64,000 nucleotides of DNA from Fulvivirgaceae bacterium JP3-4 (GCA_029309925.1 JARKND010000001.1:2480001-2544000), one strand, 5' to 3'. Shown: positions 17,035 to 26,230, counted from the stretch's first letter. A program made the numbers and translations. Notes: generated by a model not told the origin, from the sequence alone.

Positions 17035-18342
17035 TTAAACTTTAGGCTTGGCGACAAGCCGGAACACTCCGTATGAAATTATGAGAATGCCGATATAGAT
17101 CGCTGCAAGCTGCGCGTTATAAATGCACATTGCCACGAATGAAATTACAGCAATTGTCAATGCAATGACAGGAAAGGCTGGAAAAAATGGCACTTTGAAC
17201 GGGCGTGGCATCTCAGGTGCCGTTTTCCGCAACCGAAGGATCGCGATCATCGAAATGATGTAGAGTGTGAGCGCACCAAAAACCGACAGGGTAATAATGT
17301 CTGCGGTTCTGCCCGTCAGCAGCGCAACGATACCGATCAGCATGTTGATCAATAACGCGTTGGCAGGCGTCTGAAACTTTGAATGGACCCTTCCCAGAAA
17401 CGCAGGCGCAAACCCTACTCTCCCGAATTCGAAACTTGCGCGCCCTGCAGCGAGGATGATACCGTGAAATGATGCTACGAGTCCAAAGAGGCCAACGGTG
17501 ATCAGCAGGTGGTAGAGCCAATGATTTCCATCCACGATATGCGCTAAAGCCATCGGCAATGGCGAGTCCGAAGTGGTGCCATTAGGTTTATAAACGATGC
17601 TCTGCCACCCGGCCACACCTACCGAGCTTACAAACGTGAGAACGCAAAGAATTACTAACGTCAGAATTGCAGAGCCGAAGCCCAGCAGGATGGTGCGTTG
17701 TGGATTTACAGTTTCCTCGGCAACGTTGGCTACACCTTCGATAGCCAGGAAGAACCAAATCGCAAAGGGAATTGACGCGAACACTCCGGCCCATCCGTTG
17801 GGAAACGCATTGAGGGTAAGATTTTTCATTTCCACGTGCGGCAGCGTGATGGATGAAAAAAGCAAAAGTTCTCCTACCGCAAAAATCGTGATGATGAGCT
17901 CGAATATTGCTGCAGCCTTGACACCATAAATATTCAAGGCAGTGAAGAGAAAGTACGCAAGGATGGCAATGGCGAGAATCGGGATGGATGGAAAAAAGAT
18001 ATTGAAATATGCTCCTATCGCAAAGGCGATCGCGGGCGGGGCAAAAATGAATTCGATATTCTGCGCAATACCCGCAACAAAGCCAAGGTCTTTCCCAAGG
18101 GCAATTGTCGCGTAATCAAACGCTCCTCCGGCTTTTGGAATTGCGCAGGCGAGTTCGGAGTAGCTGAATGTAAACGTGATGTAAAGAATGATGATGAAGA
18201 ATGTTGAGATCGCAAGGCCAAGTGTACCGCCTTCAGCGAGTCCGAGATTCCAGCCGAAATACATTCCCGAGATAACGTAGCCAACGCCCAGGCCCCATAA
18301 CATCATCGGGGAAAGCGTACGTTTTAGTTCGATCGATGACAC
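17035..18342 (-). CDS. APC-superfamily permease, ethanolamine-permease-like (first gene of the operon)
   Basis: 435 aa with about 12 membrane helices. The N-terminus reads GLGVGYVISGMYFGWNLGLAEGG, which I associate with the ethanolamine permease branch of the APC family (Eat type). The family motif region AIPKAGGAFDYATIALG follows. It would import the amine substrate with protons or cations across the inner membrane. It is transcribed first, with the ligase, alcohol dehydrogenase, hydrolase and aldehyde dehydrogenase tightly behind it. The 235-bp AT-rich gap upstream, shared with a divergent TPR-like gene, probably holds the operon promoter. The substrate is inferred from family resemblance. 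Confidence 0.82.
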   Translation of the reverse strand: MSSIELKRTLSPMMLWGLGVGYVISGMYFGWNLGLAEGGTLGLAISTFFIIILYITFTFSYSELACAIPKAGGAFDYATIALGKDLGFVAGIAQNIEFIFAPPAIAFAIGAYFNIFFPSIPILAIAILAYFLFTALNIYGVKAAAIFELIITIFAVGELLLFSSITLPHVEMKNLTLNAFPNGWAGVFASIPFAIWFFLAIEGVANVAEETVNPQRTILLGFGSAILTLVILCVLTFVSSVGVAGWQSIVYKPNGTTSDSPLPMALAHIVDGNHWLYHLLITVGLFGLVASFHGIILAAGRASFEFGRVGFAPAFLGRVHSKFQTPANALLINMLIGIVALLTGRTADIITLSVFGALTLYIISMIAILRLRKTAPEMPRPFKVPFFPAFPVIALTIAVISFVAMCIYNAQLAAIYIGILIISYGVFRLVAKPKV

Positions 18343-18577
18343 GTATAAGAATGCGTTAGCCCTGTGATGTTGCTGGTGTTAATATAGAGAAATTTTGAAT
18401 GAGTATGTTGATTAGAAATCAATTAGACGATGCGCGGCCGCCAAAATCTTTTTTAAATGCGATACCAAACCGGGCATAAAAATTTTATATTTAATAGAGT
18501 TATCACACCTGACACCACCAATGCTCTTGTGATATCATCATCTTCGAGCTGTCTTCTTTCACTTTAATCTTCGAGCT

Positions 18578-19102
18578 ATGGCACAGTCAGACGCACAATC
18601 CCTGTCATTCGATCTTAAACCAATTTCTTCCGGAGCTGTGGAAAAAGCACTGGAAAAGGCAGAGCATTACCGATTGCTTAATCAACCGCGACTTGCCGAG
18701 AGTATATGTCTTGACATCATCGCAGTTGATCCGCATAATCAAAAAGCGCTGATCACGCTGTTGCTGGCCATGACCGATCAGTTCGAAAATCCGTCATCAC
18801 GAAACACGAAGAAAGCTCTTGACATTACTTCGCGCCTGCAGGATGAGTATTCACGAAACTACTATAAGGGCATCGTCCTTGAGCGCCAGGCAACGGCAAC
18901 ATTGAAATCCGGTGTTCCATCTGCTCAGTTTGATGCCTGCGAATGGTTTCTTGAAGCTATGAAGTGCTTTGAGCGTGCCGAGGCGCTCAGCTCACGCGAA
19001 AATAACGATGCTGTGCTCCGCTGGAATACCTGTGCAAGGGCAATCATGCAGCACAACCTCAGGCAACGACCCATAGAAGACTACATTCCAGTACTCGAAT
19101 AG
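18578..19102 (+). CDS. TPR-like hypothetical protein, 174 aa
   Basis: Residues about 22-60 (KALEKAEHYRLLNQPRLAES ... AVDPHNQKALITLLLAM) read as one to two TPR-type helical hairpins. A second pair lies near residue 120 (CEWFLEAMKCFERAEALSS). The protein is all-helical, soluble and has no signal peptide. Such proteins usually act as binding scaffolds; no partner is evident. It is divergent from the permease operon and convergent with the RamB-like regulator gene. The function is unknown. Confidence 0.65.
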   Translation: MAQSDAQSLSFDLKPISSGAVEKALEKAEHYRLLNQPRLAESICLDIIAVDPHNQKALITLLLAMTDQFENPSSRNTKKALDITSRLQDEYSRNYYKGIVLERQATATLKSGVPSAQFDACEWFLEAMKCFERAEALSSRENNDAVLRWNTCARAIMQHNLRQRPIEDYIPVLE

Positions 19103-19111
19103 CAGCGGAAG

Positions 19112-19155
19112 ATCCAAGTTCCAAAATCCAAGTTCCAAAATCCAAAGTCCAATAT
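19112..19155. repeat. Short iterated word repeat (CCAAGTTCCAAAAT)
   Basis: CCAAGTTCCAAAAT occurs twice head to tail, followed by the degenerate CCAAAGTCCAATAT. It sits between convergent genes. The same word family reappears as a large hairpin near 53.4 kb. Confidence 0.7.
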
Positions 19156-19265
19156 ACAAGATAGAGCGTCAACGCGGAACCCGCAACCCGGAACTTTTAA
19201 CCCGGACCCCCACAACATTGAATCGCGATGTTGCTTCATCGGTACCTGCAACCTTGAACATTGAA

Positions 19266-20786
19266 TCACCTCCCCGAAAGCGCATCCAGCGCAGTCTTCA
19301 TCACGTTCAACCGTTGCTCGCGCATTAGCACAACGGGTTCTGCCACACGTTCCGCACAATCTATGGCAGGGCACCGCTGGCAAGTTTCGCCTACCATGCG
19401 TATCGGAATTGCGGGGTCATTCCAGAATTGTACTTTCTTTTTCAGCTGACTTGTGAGCAAGAGTCCGATAGAGATGCTGTGATTGATTCCCGTTCCTTCC
19501 AGTGAAGGTTTCGCAAAACTGATGATGAGATACTCTTTTTCATTGCCGAAATAGCGAGACCGTTGCGCGTAACAGAGCGGATTGTTGTACAGACCTTTTT
19601 TAAGCTGCATCGACAAATTCTTCAGTATATTGATCGAGATCCAACGCCTGCAATAATGTTCATGCATCATGTTTGCATGCGGATTGTGAAGACCGGCAAG
19701 GTGCATCTCCTTCGTGAGTTCGAAATCTTCGGTGCCGTTTTGCTGACTAAACCGAAGGAAGAATAATTCCTGGATGCCGAAATAACGTGGGAGCAGATTG
19801 GTAATGCGATGGGTCAGCATTTCCGGTGATACGTTGAAATCTTCGAGCAGTTTAATCCAGTCGTTAGGATTAAAAGAAGTGGCTCCGATCAAACCCGATA
19901 ATCGCTGGATGAGTGCTTCCCGGTGCAGCATGAGCGCACAGGCAAAGTACGATGCTTTGAAATTGTTCAACACCTGCTCAAAAGAATCGAATTCAACCCA
20001 CGAGCTGGTATAAGGTCGTTCCGGAAGATTCAAAAATTGAAATCCGATCTCGCGTGCAAGCACGAAAGCTTTCTGTGTTCGATTAAGGTTGACATTCAGC
20101 AAGAGCCTCGGATTTTTTCCCGGAAGGTAAACCGATCGTAGCTGCCTGAGTTCCGGTTGATTGGAAAGCCCATCTTCTTCGACCGTGCAATGATAAGCGT
20201 TCGTAAGAATATCGCGCAAACGCTCCCATTGCAAAGGAACATTCGCCTCAAGGTGATGGATCTTATAAAAGTCGTCCACCGACTCCTCAATCTCCGGGAA
20301 ATAATTCTCATGCATCTCCTGGTATGAGCGTAACGCGGAGAAATAAAAATTCTCAACCCTCATGCCGTAGTTCCTGCTGATCTCAATCACGGTATTAAGA
20401 AATGCATTGAGCTTTACCGGGACACGCGCCAGCAGATCGAGCAATTGAGATTTGTCAATTCCAAAAACATCGAGCAGCACTTCCTTCATCATTTTCGACT
20501 GAAGGATTTCCGCGACCGGTGCCATCTTCTTGTTGATCTTCATCGATACAAGCCAGTCGTAGCTGACCTCGAGCGCATTGGCTAGCACGGAGATCTTGTC
20601 AGGCTTTGGGAGCTTCTTCCCTTTTTCGATCTCATTCAGGTAAGAAATTGAAATTCCGGTGACATCAGCAAGTTCGGCAAGGGACATCCCCTTATCGACC
20701 CGAAGCTGTCTCAGTTTCAGTCCCATGATCAGACGGAGGTGCGATTCATCAACTGTGGCGACAGTTCCCTTTTTTGAAGTTTCCAT
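19266..20786 (-). CDS. RamB/ScfR-like XRE-family regulator of acyl or glyoxylate metabolism
   Basis: 506 aa. An XRE helix-turn-helix occupies residues about 22-75 (KGMSLAELADVTGISISYL). An IrrE/ImmA-like domain follows (FVLAREIGFQFLNL), and a C-terminal Cys-rich domain carries CQRCPAIDCAERVAEP, as in short-chain acyl-CoA responsive regulators (PF09856 type). RamB of Corynebacterium controls aceA/aceB. Here the gene is divergent from aceB, which supports the same role. The IrrE zinc motif HExxH has decayed (Arg-Glu-Ile-Gly-Phe in place of His-Glu-x-x-His), so the domain is probably a ligand sensor, not a protease. The effector could be acetyl-CoA or a propionyl or acyl derivative. Confidence 0.87.
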   Translation of the reverse strand: METSKKGTVATVDESHLRLIMGLKLRQLRVDKGMSLAELADVTGISISYLNEIEKGKKLPKPDKISVLANALEVSYDWLVSMKINKKMAPVAEILQSKMMKEVLLDVFGIDKSQLLDLLARVPVKLNAFLNTVIEISRNYGMRVENFYFSALRSYQEMHENYFPEIEESVDDFYKIHHLEANVPLQWERLRDILTNAYHCTVEEDGLSNQPELRQLRSVYLPGKNPRLLLNVNLNRTQKAFVLAREIGFQFLNLPERPYTSSWVEFDSFEQVLNNFKASYFACALMLHREALIQRLSGLIGATSFNPNDWIKLLEDFNVSPEMLTHRITNLLPRYFGIQELFFLRFSQQNGTEDFELTKEMHLAGLHNPHANMMHEHYCRRWISINILKNLSMQLKKGLYNNPLCYAQRSRYFGNEKEYLIISFAKPSLEGTGINHSISIGLLLTSQLKKKVQFWNDPAIPIRMVGETCQRCPAIDCAERVAEPVVLMREQRLNVMKTALDALSGR

Positions 20787-20801
20787 TGACTGTTGGTTTT
20801 T

Positions 20802-20938
20802 TTCGCTGGCCAGCGAATGAAAAAATGCTGAAAATTATTTTTCAGCATGAAACTGTAAAAACAGCGTTCCAACGCAGTTCAAACGTTTACGATGACTCAC
20901 AAAATCTAGCGAAAATGGTTGAAAAGCGAAAATTCGCT
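20802..20938. promoter_or_regulatory. Candidate operator region between the RamB-like gene and aceB
   Basis: The hexamer AGCGAA/TTCGCT occurs five times in this gap: 20802-20807, 20812-20817, 20908-20913, 20925-20930 and 20933-20938. Two pairs form palindromes, TTCGCTGGCCAGCGAA (20802-20817) and AGCGAAAATTCGCT (20925-20938). Between them lies another near-palindrome, ATGCTGAAAA / TTTTCAGCAT (20825-20848). One palindrome is adjacent to the regulator start and the other to the aceB start, as expected for an autoregulated divergent operator. Confidence 0.6.
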
Positions 20939-20990
20939 CGATTTTTTAAGCTGGGGCGTCAGGTCGATCACGCAAATTAAATCAAAGCAT

Positions 20991-22604
20991 ATGAGTCAAA
21001 GTTTCCACGAACCGGCAGTCTATACCAGCAACGTTCAGGTCAAAGGAGTCTTGAAACCTGGTTATGAAAAAGTGCTCACACCGGAAGCCCTCGAGTTTAT
21101 CGGATACCTGCACGATCAGTACAATCAGAAGCGCAGATCGCTGCTCAGTTTGCGCGAAACGCGGCAGGAGAAATTCGATCAGGGGGAACGTCCCGCCCTT
21201 CTCGACTCGACAAAAGAGATTCGCGAACGCGAGTGGCGTGTCGATCCGATTCCTGCGGCACTGCAGAACAGACGTGTCGAGATCACGGGGCCTGTCGATC
21301 GCAAAATGATCATCAATGCGCTGAACTCAGGCGCCAATGTGTTCATGGCAGATTTCGAAGACTCGACCTCTCCTACGTGGGAAAATATTATTGATGGGCA
21401 GCTAAACCTCATCGATGCGGTTCGCAAGCGCATCTCGTATACATCACCTGAAGGTAAAACCTACAAGCTCAACGATAACACCGCGATCCTTAAAGTAAGG
21501 CCGCGCGGATGGCATCTTGAAGAAGCTCATATCCTTGTGGATGGTCTGCCTGCATCAGCGTCATTGGTTGACTTTGCCTTATTCGCCTTCCACAACGGTG
21601 GAATACTTGCTGAACGCGGTGAAGGGCCATTCTTCTATTTACCAAAGATGGAAAGTCACCTCGAAGCGCGATTGTGGGACAACGTCTTCACGTCAACGGA
21701 GCACATTCTCGGGCTGGAGGAAGGAACGATCAAGGCAACGGTTCTGATCGAAACAATCACTTCGGCCTTCGAAATGGAAGAGATCATTTACGAACTGCGC
21801 AGGCACCTTGCCGGATTGAATGCAGGACGGTGGGATTACATCTTCAGCATCATCAAAAAGTTCAGGATGCACAAATCATTTTTGATGCCCGACAGAGCTG
21901 ACGTGACGATGAATGTTCCGTTTATGAAAGCTTACGCGCAATGGCTCGTGAAGGTATGCCATAAGCGTGGCGCGCATGCCATTGGCGGAATGTCAGCTTT
22001 CATCCCAAGCAAGGATGAAGAGATCAACAGGGCTGCGTACGAGAAAGTAAAGGCAGACAAAGAGCGGGAGGCTTCGCAGGGGTATGATGGCACGTGGGTA
22101 GCTCACCCCAAACTCGTTGAAGTAGCGAAAGATGTCTTTGACCGCGTGCTCGGAAACAAACGGCATCAGAAAGATATTTTAAGAGACGATTTCGAAGTGA
22201 TCCCGTCAGCGTTGCTTGACATTGCATCTGCCAAAGGAAAGATCACCGAAAAAGGCGTTCGTACGAATATCAATGTTGCGCTCCTCTATATCGAGTCGTG
22301 GCTGCGTGGCGTTGGCGCTGCAGCTTTATACAACCTGATGGAAGATGCTGCCACTGCTGAAATCTCGCGTGCCCAATTGTGGCAATGGATCCGGCATGAA
22401 GCTAAGCTTGATGATGGGCGCACGGTGACTGCAGACATGTATCAATCTATTTGTGAAGAGGAGTACCAGGCGATTCGCAAGCAATTTATCGAGAACAGGC
22501 ACGAAACGCTTTCACTCGCAACTGCGCGGTTAATCCTCGATAGGCTTGTATTGGGTCAGACCTTTGAGCCCTTCCTCACCTCGCGCGCATACCTTCATCT
22601 GTGA
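20991..22604 (+). CDS. aceB: Malate synthase A
   Basis: 537 aa from the ATG giving [16 protein letters not shown]; the frame is open 72 bp upstream, but those codons overlap the operator-like palindromes. The length matches E. coli AceB (about 533). Recognisable segments are [30 protein letters not shown] (catalytic Arg), [16 protein letters not shown] (Glu for Mg2+) and [14 protein letters not shown]. It condenses glyoxylate with acetyl-CoA to malate, the second step of the glyoxylate shunt. It is followed 28 bp later by aceA and is probably co-transcribed. Confidence 0.96.
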   Translation: MSQSFHEPAVYTSNVQVKGVLKPGYEKVLTPEALEFIGYLHDQYNQKRRSLLSLRETRQEKFDQGERPALLDSTKEIREREWRVDPIPAALQNRRVEITGPVDRKMIINALNSGANVFMADFEDSTSPTWENIIDGQLNLIDAVRKRISYTSPEGKTYKLNDNTAILKVRPRGWHLEEAHILVDGLPASASLVDFALFAFHNGGILAERGEGPFFYLPKMESHLEARLWDNVFTSTEHILGLEEGTIKATVLIETITSAFEMEEIIYELRRHLAGLNAGRWDYIFSIIKKFRMHKSFLMPDRADVTMNVPFMKAYAQWLVKVCHKRGAHAIGGMSAFIPSKDEEINRAAYEKVKADKEREASQGYDGTWVAHPKLVEVAKDVFDRVLGNKRHQKDILRDDFEVIPSALLDIASAKGKITEKGVRTNINVALLYIESWLRGVGAAALYNLMEDAATAEISRAQLWQWIRHEAKLDDGRTVTADMYQSICEEEYQAIRKQFIENRHETLSLATARLILDRLVLGQTFEPFLTSRAYLHL

Positions 22605-22632
22605 CAGAAACAACAATTACTATACAACCAAT

Positions 22633-23946
22633 ATGAACAAGCAGGAAAGAATTTTTAAGCTGAATAATAACTGGGCAAGTGAGAGCCGCTGGAGCGGGAT
22701 CAAAAGACCCTATTCGGCAGAACAGGTGGTGAAACTTTCAGGGAGCGTGAAGATCGACTATACGCTGGCAAGACTCGGGGCCGAAAGGCTCTGGAATCTT
22801 CTTCACACAGAGAACTGCGTTACTGCGCTTGGCGCGCTGACCGGAAATCAGGCAGTGCAACAGGTGCAGGCAGGTCTCAAGGCAATTTACCTTAGCGGAT
22901 GGCAGGTGGCTGCAGATGCAAATCACTCTGCACAGACCTACCCCGATCAAAGTCTTTATCCGGCAGACAGTGTTCCGGCCGTTGTGAAGCGCATCAACAA
23001 TGCCCTGCTTCGCGCGGACCAGATCCAGACACAAACCGGTGAAGGAAATATACACTGGCTTGCTCCGATCGTAGCAGATGCGGAAGCAGGTTTCGGTGGC
23101 AACCTGAATGCTTTCGAGCTGATGAAGATGATGATCGAAGCCGGTGCCGCAGGCGTGCACTTCGAAGATCAACTTTCGTCTGCAAAGAAGTGTGGCCACC
23201 TTGGAGGGAAGGTCCTCGTGCCAACGCGTGAAGCGGTTGACAAACTCATCGCAGCACGACTTGCAGCCGATGTTATGGACGTACCAACGCTTATCGTTGC
23301 CAGAACTGATGCGGATGCCGCAAATCTTCTCACCAGTGACATCGATGAGCGTGATCGGAGGTTCATTAGCGGAAATCGTACGCATGAAGGATTTTACCAC
23401 GTGAAAAACGGTATTGACCAGGCCATCAGCAGAGGGCTTGCCTACGCGCCTTATGCGGATCTCGTGTGGTGCGAAACATCACACCCTGATCTTGACGAAG
23501 CCTATGAATTTGCAAGGGGAATTCATGCCGAGTATCCCGGCAAACTCCTGGCATACAATTGCTCACCATCGTTCAACTGGGCAGCAAAACTTTCTGAAAA
23601 AGAAATGCTGAATTACCGTGAACAGCTCGCAGCAATGGGTTATCGCTTCCAGTTCATCACACTTGCAGGATTCCATTCTCTGAACACCAGCATGTTTGAG
23701 CTGGCGCTGGCTTACAGACAAAAAGGAATGCTCGGATATTCCTCGCTTCAGCAGAGAGAATTTTCACTTCAGCAGGAATATGGTTTCAAGGCGGTAAAGC
23801 ATCAGGCTTTTGTCGGTACCGGATACTTTGACGCAGTTCAGGAAGTGATCACCAACGGTCAGGCTTCCACCACTGCACTGAAGAACTCAACCGAAGAAGC
23901 GCAGTTCAATCACGCACCTGCAAAACAGATAACATTAGTGGCTTAG
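22633..23946 (+). CDS. aceA: Isocitrate lyase
   Basis: 437 aa from the ATG giving [16 protein letters not shown]. The active-site signature KKCGH is at 185-189, with metal-binding [10 protein letters not shown] and a [12 protein letters not shown] segment typical of the bacterial enzyme. It splits isocitrate to succinate and glyoxylate, feeding aceB and allowing growth on acetate or fatty acids. A strong terminator closes the aceBA unit. The FadI-like thiolase 11 kb away would supply acetyl-CoA. Regulation by the divergent RamB-like protein is inferred from position. Confidence 0.97.
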   Translation: MNKQERIFKLNNNWASESRWSGIKRPYSAEQVVKLSGSVKIDYTLARLGAERLWNLLHTENCVTALGALTGNQAVQQVQAGLKAIYLSGWQVAADANHSAQTYPDQSLYPADSVPAVVKRINNALLRADQIQTQTGEGNIHWLAPIVADAEAGFGGNLNAFELMKMMIEAGAAGVHFEDQLSSAKKCGHLGGKVLVPTREAVDKLIAARLAADVMDVPTLIVARTDADAANLLTSDIDERDRRFISGNRTHEGFYHVKNGIDQAISRGLAYAPYADLVWCETSHPDLDEAYEFARGIHAEYPGKLLAYNCSPSFNWAAKLSEKEMLNYREQLAAMGYRFQFITLAGFHSLNTSMFELALAYRQKGMLGYSSLQQREFSLQQEYGFKAVKHQAFVGTGYFDAVQEVITNGQASTTALKNSTEEAQFNHAPAKQITLVA

Positions 23947-23969
23947 TTGTAGCAGATTGGGAACAAGTT

Positions 23970-24009
23970 CGAGGTGATGCTTTGCAAGGCGTCACCTCGT
24001 GTTTTTTTT
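23970..24009 (+). terminator. Rho-independent terminator after aceA
   Basis: CGAGGTGATGC / GCGTCACCTCG stem of 11 bp (one G-T pair), 8-nt loop, then TG and eight T. The stem core GGCGTCACCTCG is also the core of the repeat arrays on both sides of the next gene. Confidence 0.9.
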
Positions 24010-24071
24010 GGCGCGCAGCAAAAGATTAGATGTGCCGCTGGCGATGATTTACGGCCAGACAAACCAGATAC

Positions 24072-24210
24072 GAGAGGCGTCACTTCTAGTCTGCTGGTTC
24101 AACTACAGCGTGCACTCCATCGAAGAGAGGCGTCACCTCGAGTCTGCGAGATAACTACAGCGTTCGAAATAACCACGAGAGGCAGACTGCGCCTTAACTA
24201 CAACGTGCGC
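24072..24210 (-). repeat. Left ~52-bp repeat array (three degenerate copies)
   Basis: Copies start with GAGAGG at 24072, 24125 and 24177 (spacing 53 and 52). The first two continue GCGTCAC, and all contain an AACTACA(G/A)CGT(T/G) block. The core GAGAGGCGTCACCTCGAG is the reverse complement of the right array core, so the two arrays are inverted around the GIY-YIG gene. Confidence 0.7.
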
Positions 24211-24222
24211 CCAGTAAACGTC

Positions 24223-24522
24223 TCACAAATATCGCGCTTGCTCATGAAGATCGTTCCAGTCAGGGTTCATTGATATAATAAGCAATACCTTCTTCAGGTG
24301 TGAATACTTTTTGATCTGCTTTTCCCGCTGAATGGCTTCTACTATGGTTTCAAACGCTTCGTAATAGACTAGCTTGTAAATATTCTTGCTGGCAGTATAG
24401 CTATCCAGGTAAAACTTGTTCTTATGCTTTTCGACCCTGCCAAATAAGTCAGAAGTGACGCCAACGTAAAGATGTTTGTTGTCAGCGCTTGCGAGGATGT
24501 AGACGTGACCGCCAGTTTGCAT
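24223..24522 (-). CDS. Small GIY-YIG nuclease-superfamily protein (YhbQ/UPF0213-like)
   Basis: 99 aa. The fold signature is GGHVYILASADNKHLYVGVTSDL, with Tyr-Ile-Leu and Tyr-Val-Gly as the GIY and YIG strands, then R29 (GRVEKH) and the C-terminal AIQREKQIKKY with the metal-binding Glu. It is a single-domain protein of about the usual UPF0213 length. Such proteins bind or nick DNA in vitro in some species, but the cellular role is uncertain. It is the only gene between aceA and the EamA transporter and lies between two inverted repeat arrays, which makes a mobile or repeat-linked role worth testing. Confidence 0.85.
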   Translation of the reverse strand: MQTGGHVYILASADNKHLYVGVTSDLFGRVEKHKNKFYLDSYTASKNIYKLVYYEAFETIVEAIQREKQIKKYSHLKKVLLIISMNPDWNDLHEQARYL

Positions 24523-24618
24523 TGCGAAAGAAATGCAATCATGACCGGTAAGTCAATCCTCGACATTTGTGGCCCTCTTGCCAAAGGTGTTGCATTTCAA
24601 TTGTAGAGTGCAGGCTTC

Positions 24619-24918
24619 CTCTCGCGATTAGTGTGCATTTCAATCATAACCCGCACGCTCGCCTCTCGCAAGAAGTGTGCATTTCAGTCATAACCCGCAC
24701 GCTCGAGGTGACGCTCTCGCAAGAAGTGCGCATTTCGATCATAACTGGCACGCTCGAGGTGACGCCTCTCGCAGGAAGTGCGCATTTAGATCATAACTGG
24801 CACGCTCGAGGTGACGCCTCTCGCAGGAAGTGCGCATTTCGATCATAACTGGCACGCTCGAGGTGACGCTCTCGCAAGAAGTGCGCATTTCGATTAGAGC
24901 TGGCACGCTCAACGTGAC
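24619..24918 (+). repeat. Right 51-52-bp tandem array, about six copies
   Basis: Units begin CTCTCGC and run through AAGTGCGCATTTCGATCATA, CTGGCACGCTCGAGGTGACG. The middle copies (from about 24714) are nearly identical, while the first and last are degenerate. Adjacent copies have no unique spacers, so it is a plain tandem repeat. It overlaps no gene and ends a few bases before the EamA transporter stop. Confidence 0.9.
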
Positions 24919-24923
24919 CTTCC

Positions 24924-25826
24924 TCAATAACTCGCTGCGGCCCTGCGGAGTTTGGCGAAGTTCTGGTAATTGAAAACTACCAACGCCACTGCTATGATTG
25001 CGTAACCGATCAGCTGGATCGTATTGATCGTCTCATGAAACACGAGAAACGCAATTGTGAAATTGATGAGTGGGTTGAGATACATCAGGATGCCGATGGT
25101 CGCTGAGTTGATTTTGTTCAATGCAAAAAGATTAAGGAACAAAGGAATCACTGTAAAGAAAGTAGCAATTACCAGGATGATGCCGTAAAAATTGAAGGAT
25201 AATGGAATTTCGTCTACCAGTAAGCCACTGAAGCAAGTCAGGATTACAGTCGCAAACAGTACCTGAACCGCCAGCAAAATAAGCCTGTCAAAGCCCTGCA
25301 CTTTTCTTTGCGTGATCAGGTAGAGCGCATAAGTAAAGGCCGTGAGGAAACTGTAGCCAAGCTCAAGGGCTGAACTTATGCCGATCAATACACAACTGAA
25401 GGTACAGAGCACTACAGCAATCCACTGGAGCGTAGTCATTTTTTCTTTGATCAGCAGGTAGCCAAGCACCGCGGTGATCACGGGACAGATGAGGTATGAG
25501 AAGGAGGCTGTCTTGATGTTAATGTTGTTGACAATGTAGATAAACGTAAGCCAGTTTACGGTGAGCAACATGCCCCCACCCAGGCTGAGTAAGATGACAT
25601 TCCTGCGAGACTGTGGGTCCAGCGCATTCAGCTTGTTTTTATTTTCCTTTAACTCACCACGTTTGAACGCAACGATCAGCACAGCCAGCAAAGCAAGCGA
25701 GAAGAGTATTCTGAAGTACAGTATTTCTCCGGCAGAAAATTCTTTAAGCGCTCGCAGCGGCACAGAAAAGAATCCCCAAACAACAAAGGCCGTGATTGCT
25801 GCAGCGTAGTGTTTCCGATTGTTCAT
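24924..25826 (-). CDS. EamA/RarD-family transporter
   Basis: 300 aa from the Met giving MNNRKHYAAAITAFVVWGFF; longer in-frame starts add a polar, low-quality N-terminus overlapping the next gene. There are ten predicted membrane helices in two EamA halves (second half from about residue 160). Segments VNWLTFIYIVNNINIKTASF and LNPLINFTIAFLVFHE resemble RarD-type members. It is an inner-membrane metabolite exporter or permease of unknown substrate. The stop lies at the edge of the right repeat array. Confidence 0.87.
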   Translation of the reverse strand: MNNRKHYAAAITAFVVWGFFSVPLRALKEFSAGEILYFRILFSLALLAVLIVAFKRGELKENKNKLNALDPQSRRNVILLSLGGGMLLTVNWLTFIYIVNNINIKTASFSYLICPVITAVLGYLLIKEKMTTLQWIAVVLCTFSCVLIGISSALELGYSFLTAFTYALYLITQRKVQGFDRLILLAVQVLFATVILTCFSGLLVDEIPLSFNFYGIILVIATFFTVIPLFLNLFALNKINSATIGILMYLNPLINFTIAFLVFHETINTIQLIGYAIIAVALVVFNYQNFAKLRRAAASY

Positions 25827-25846
25827 CTGGCGCGAAGATAAACAAT

Positions 25847-26230
25847 CTACTGCTGGATTTGCTGCTCTTCTTTCTTCGCGATGATACGTTCCTTCTTGAT
25901 ATCGATTCTTATCCAGTTGTAGATGCTCATGTAAACGTTTGCGATCCACACGAGCGCGAAGCCTCCAAGGAGATAGCCGACCCAGTTCTCCATCAGCAGC
26001 TTGTAGTCGGTAAGAATAAGCATAAGTATCGTGACGTAGTGACTGAAACAATACTCGCACGTAAAGAGGTAAAAGAACTTACGTGTAACAATGGTCTTCC
26101 CGGCCTGGCTCCTGCGCACGCAATACTCGCGCGGCTCGCGAAAAACTTCCTCATGCGTCACCGTCCATGCGATGCAGGCGATTGGAATCGCCAGTATAAA
26201 CAACCAGATGATTTGTGTCGATAAATCCAT
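25847..26230 (-). CDS. Small membrane protein, 127 aa
   Basis: There are about three hydrophobic helices: residues 6-24 (IIWLFILAIPIACIAWTV), about 68-80 and about 85-105. FTCEYCFSHYV in the middle has a CxxC pair preceding a helix, resembling DUF1360-like membrane proteins, though I am not certain of the family. The C-terminus is basic then acidic/Gln-rich and cytosolic. It lies 20 bp upstream of the EamA gene in the same direction, so the two may be co-transcribed. The function is unknown. Confidence 0.65.
   Translation of the reverse strand: MDLSTQIIWLFILAIPIACIAWTVTHEEVFREPREYCVRRSQAGKTIVTRKFFYLFTCEYCFSHYVTILMLILTDYKLLMENWVGYLLGGFALVWIANVYMSIYNWIRIDIKKERIIAKKEEQQIQQ

Noticed and set aside
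24619-24918. Possible CRISPR array (six regularly spaced repeats)
   Set aside because: Copies are contiguous 51-52-bp units with no variable spacers, and no cas genes are near; it is a tandem repeat.
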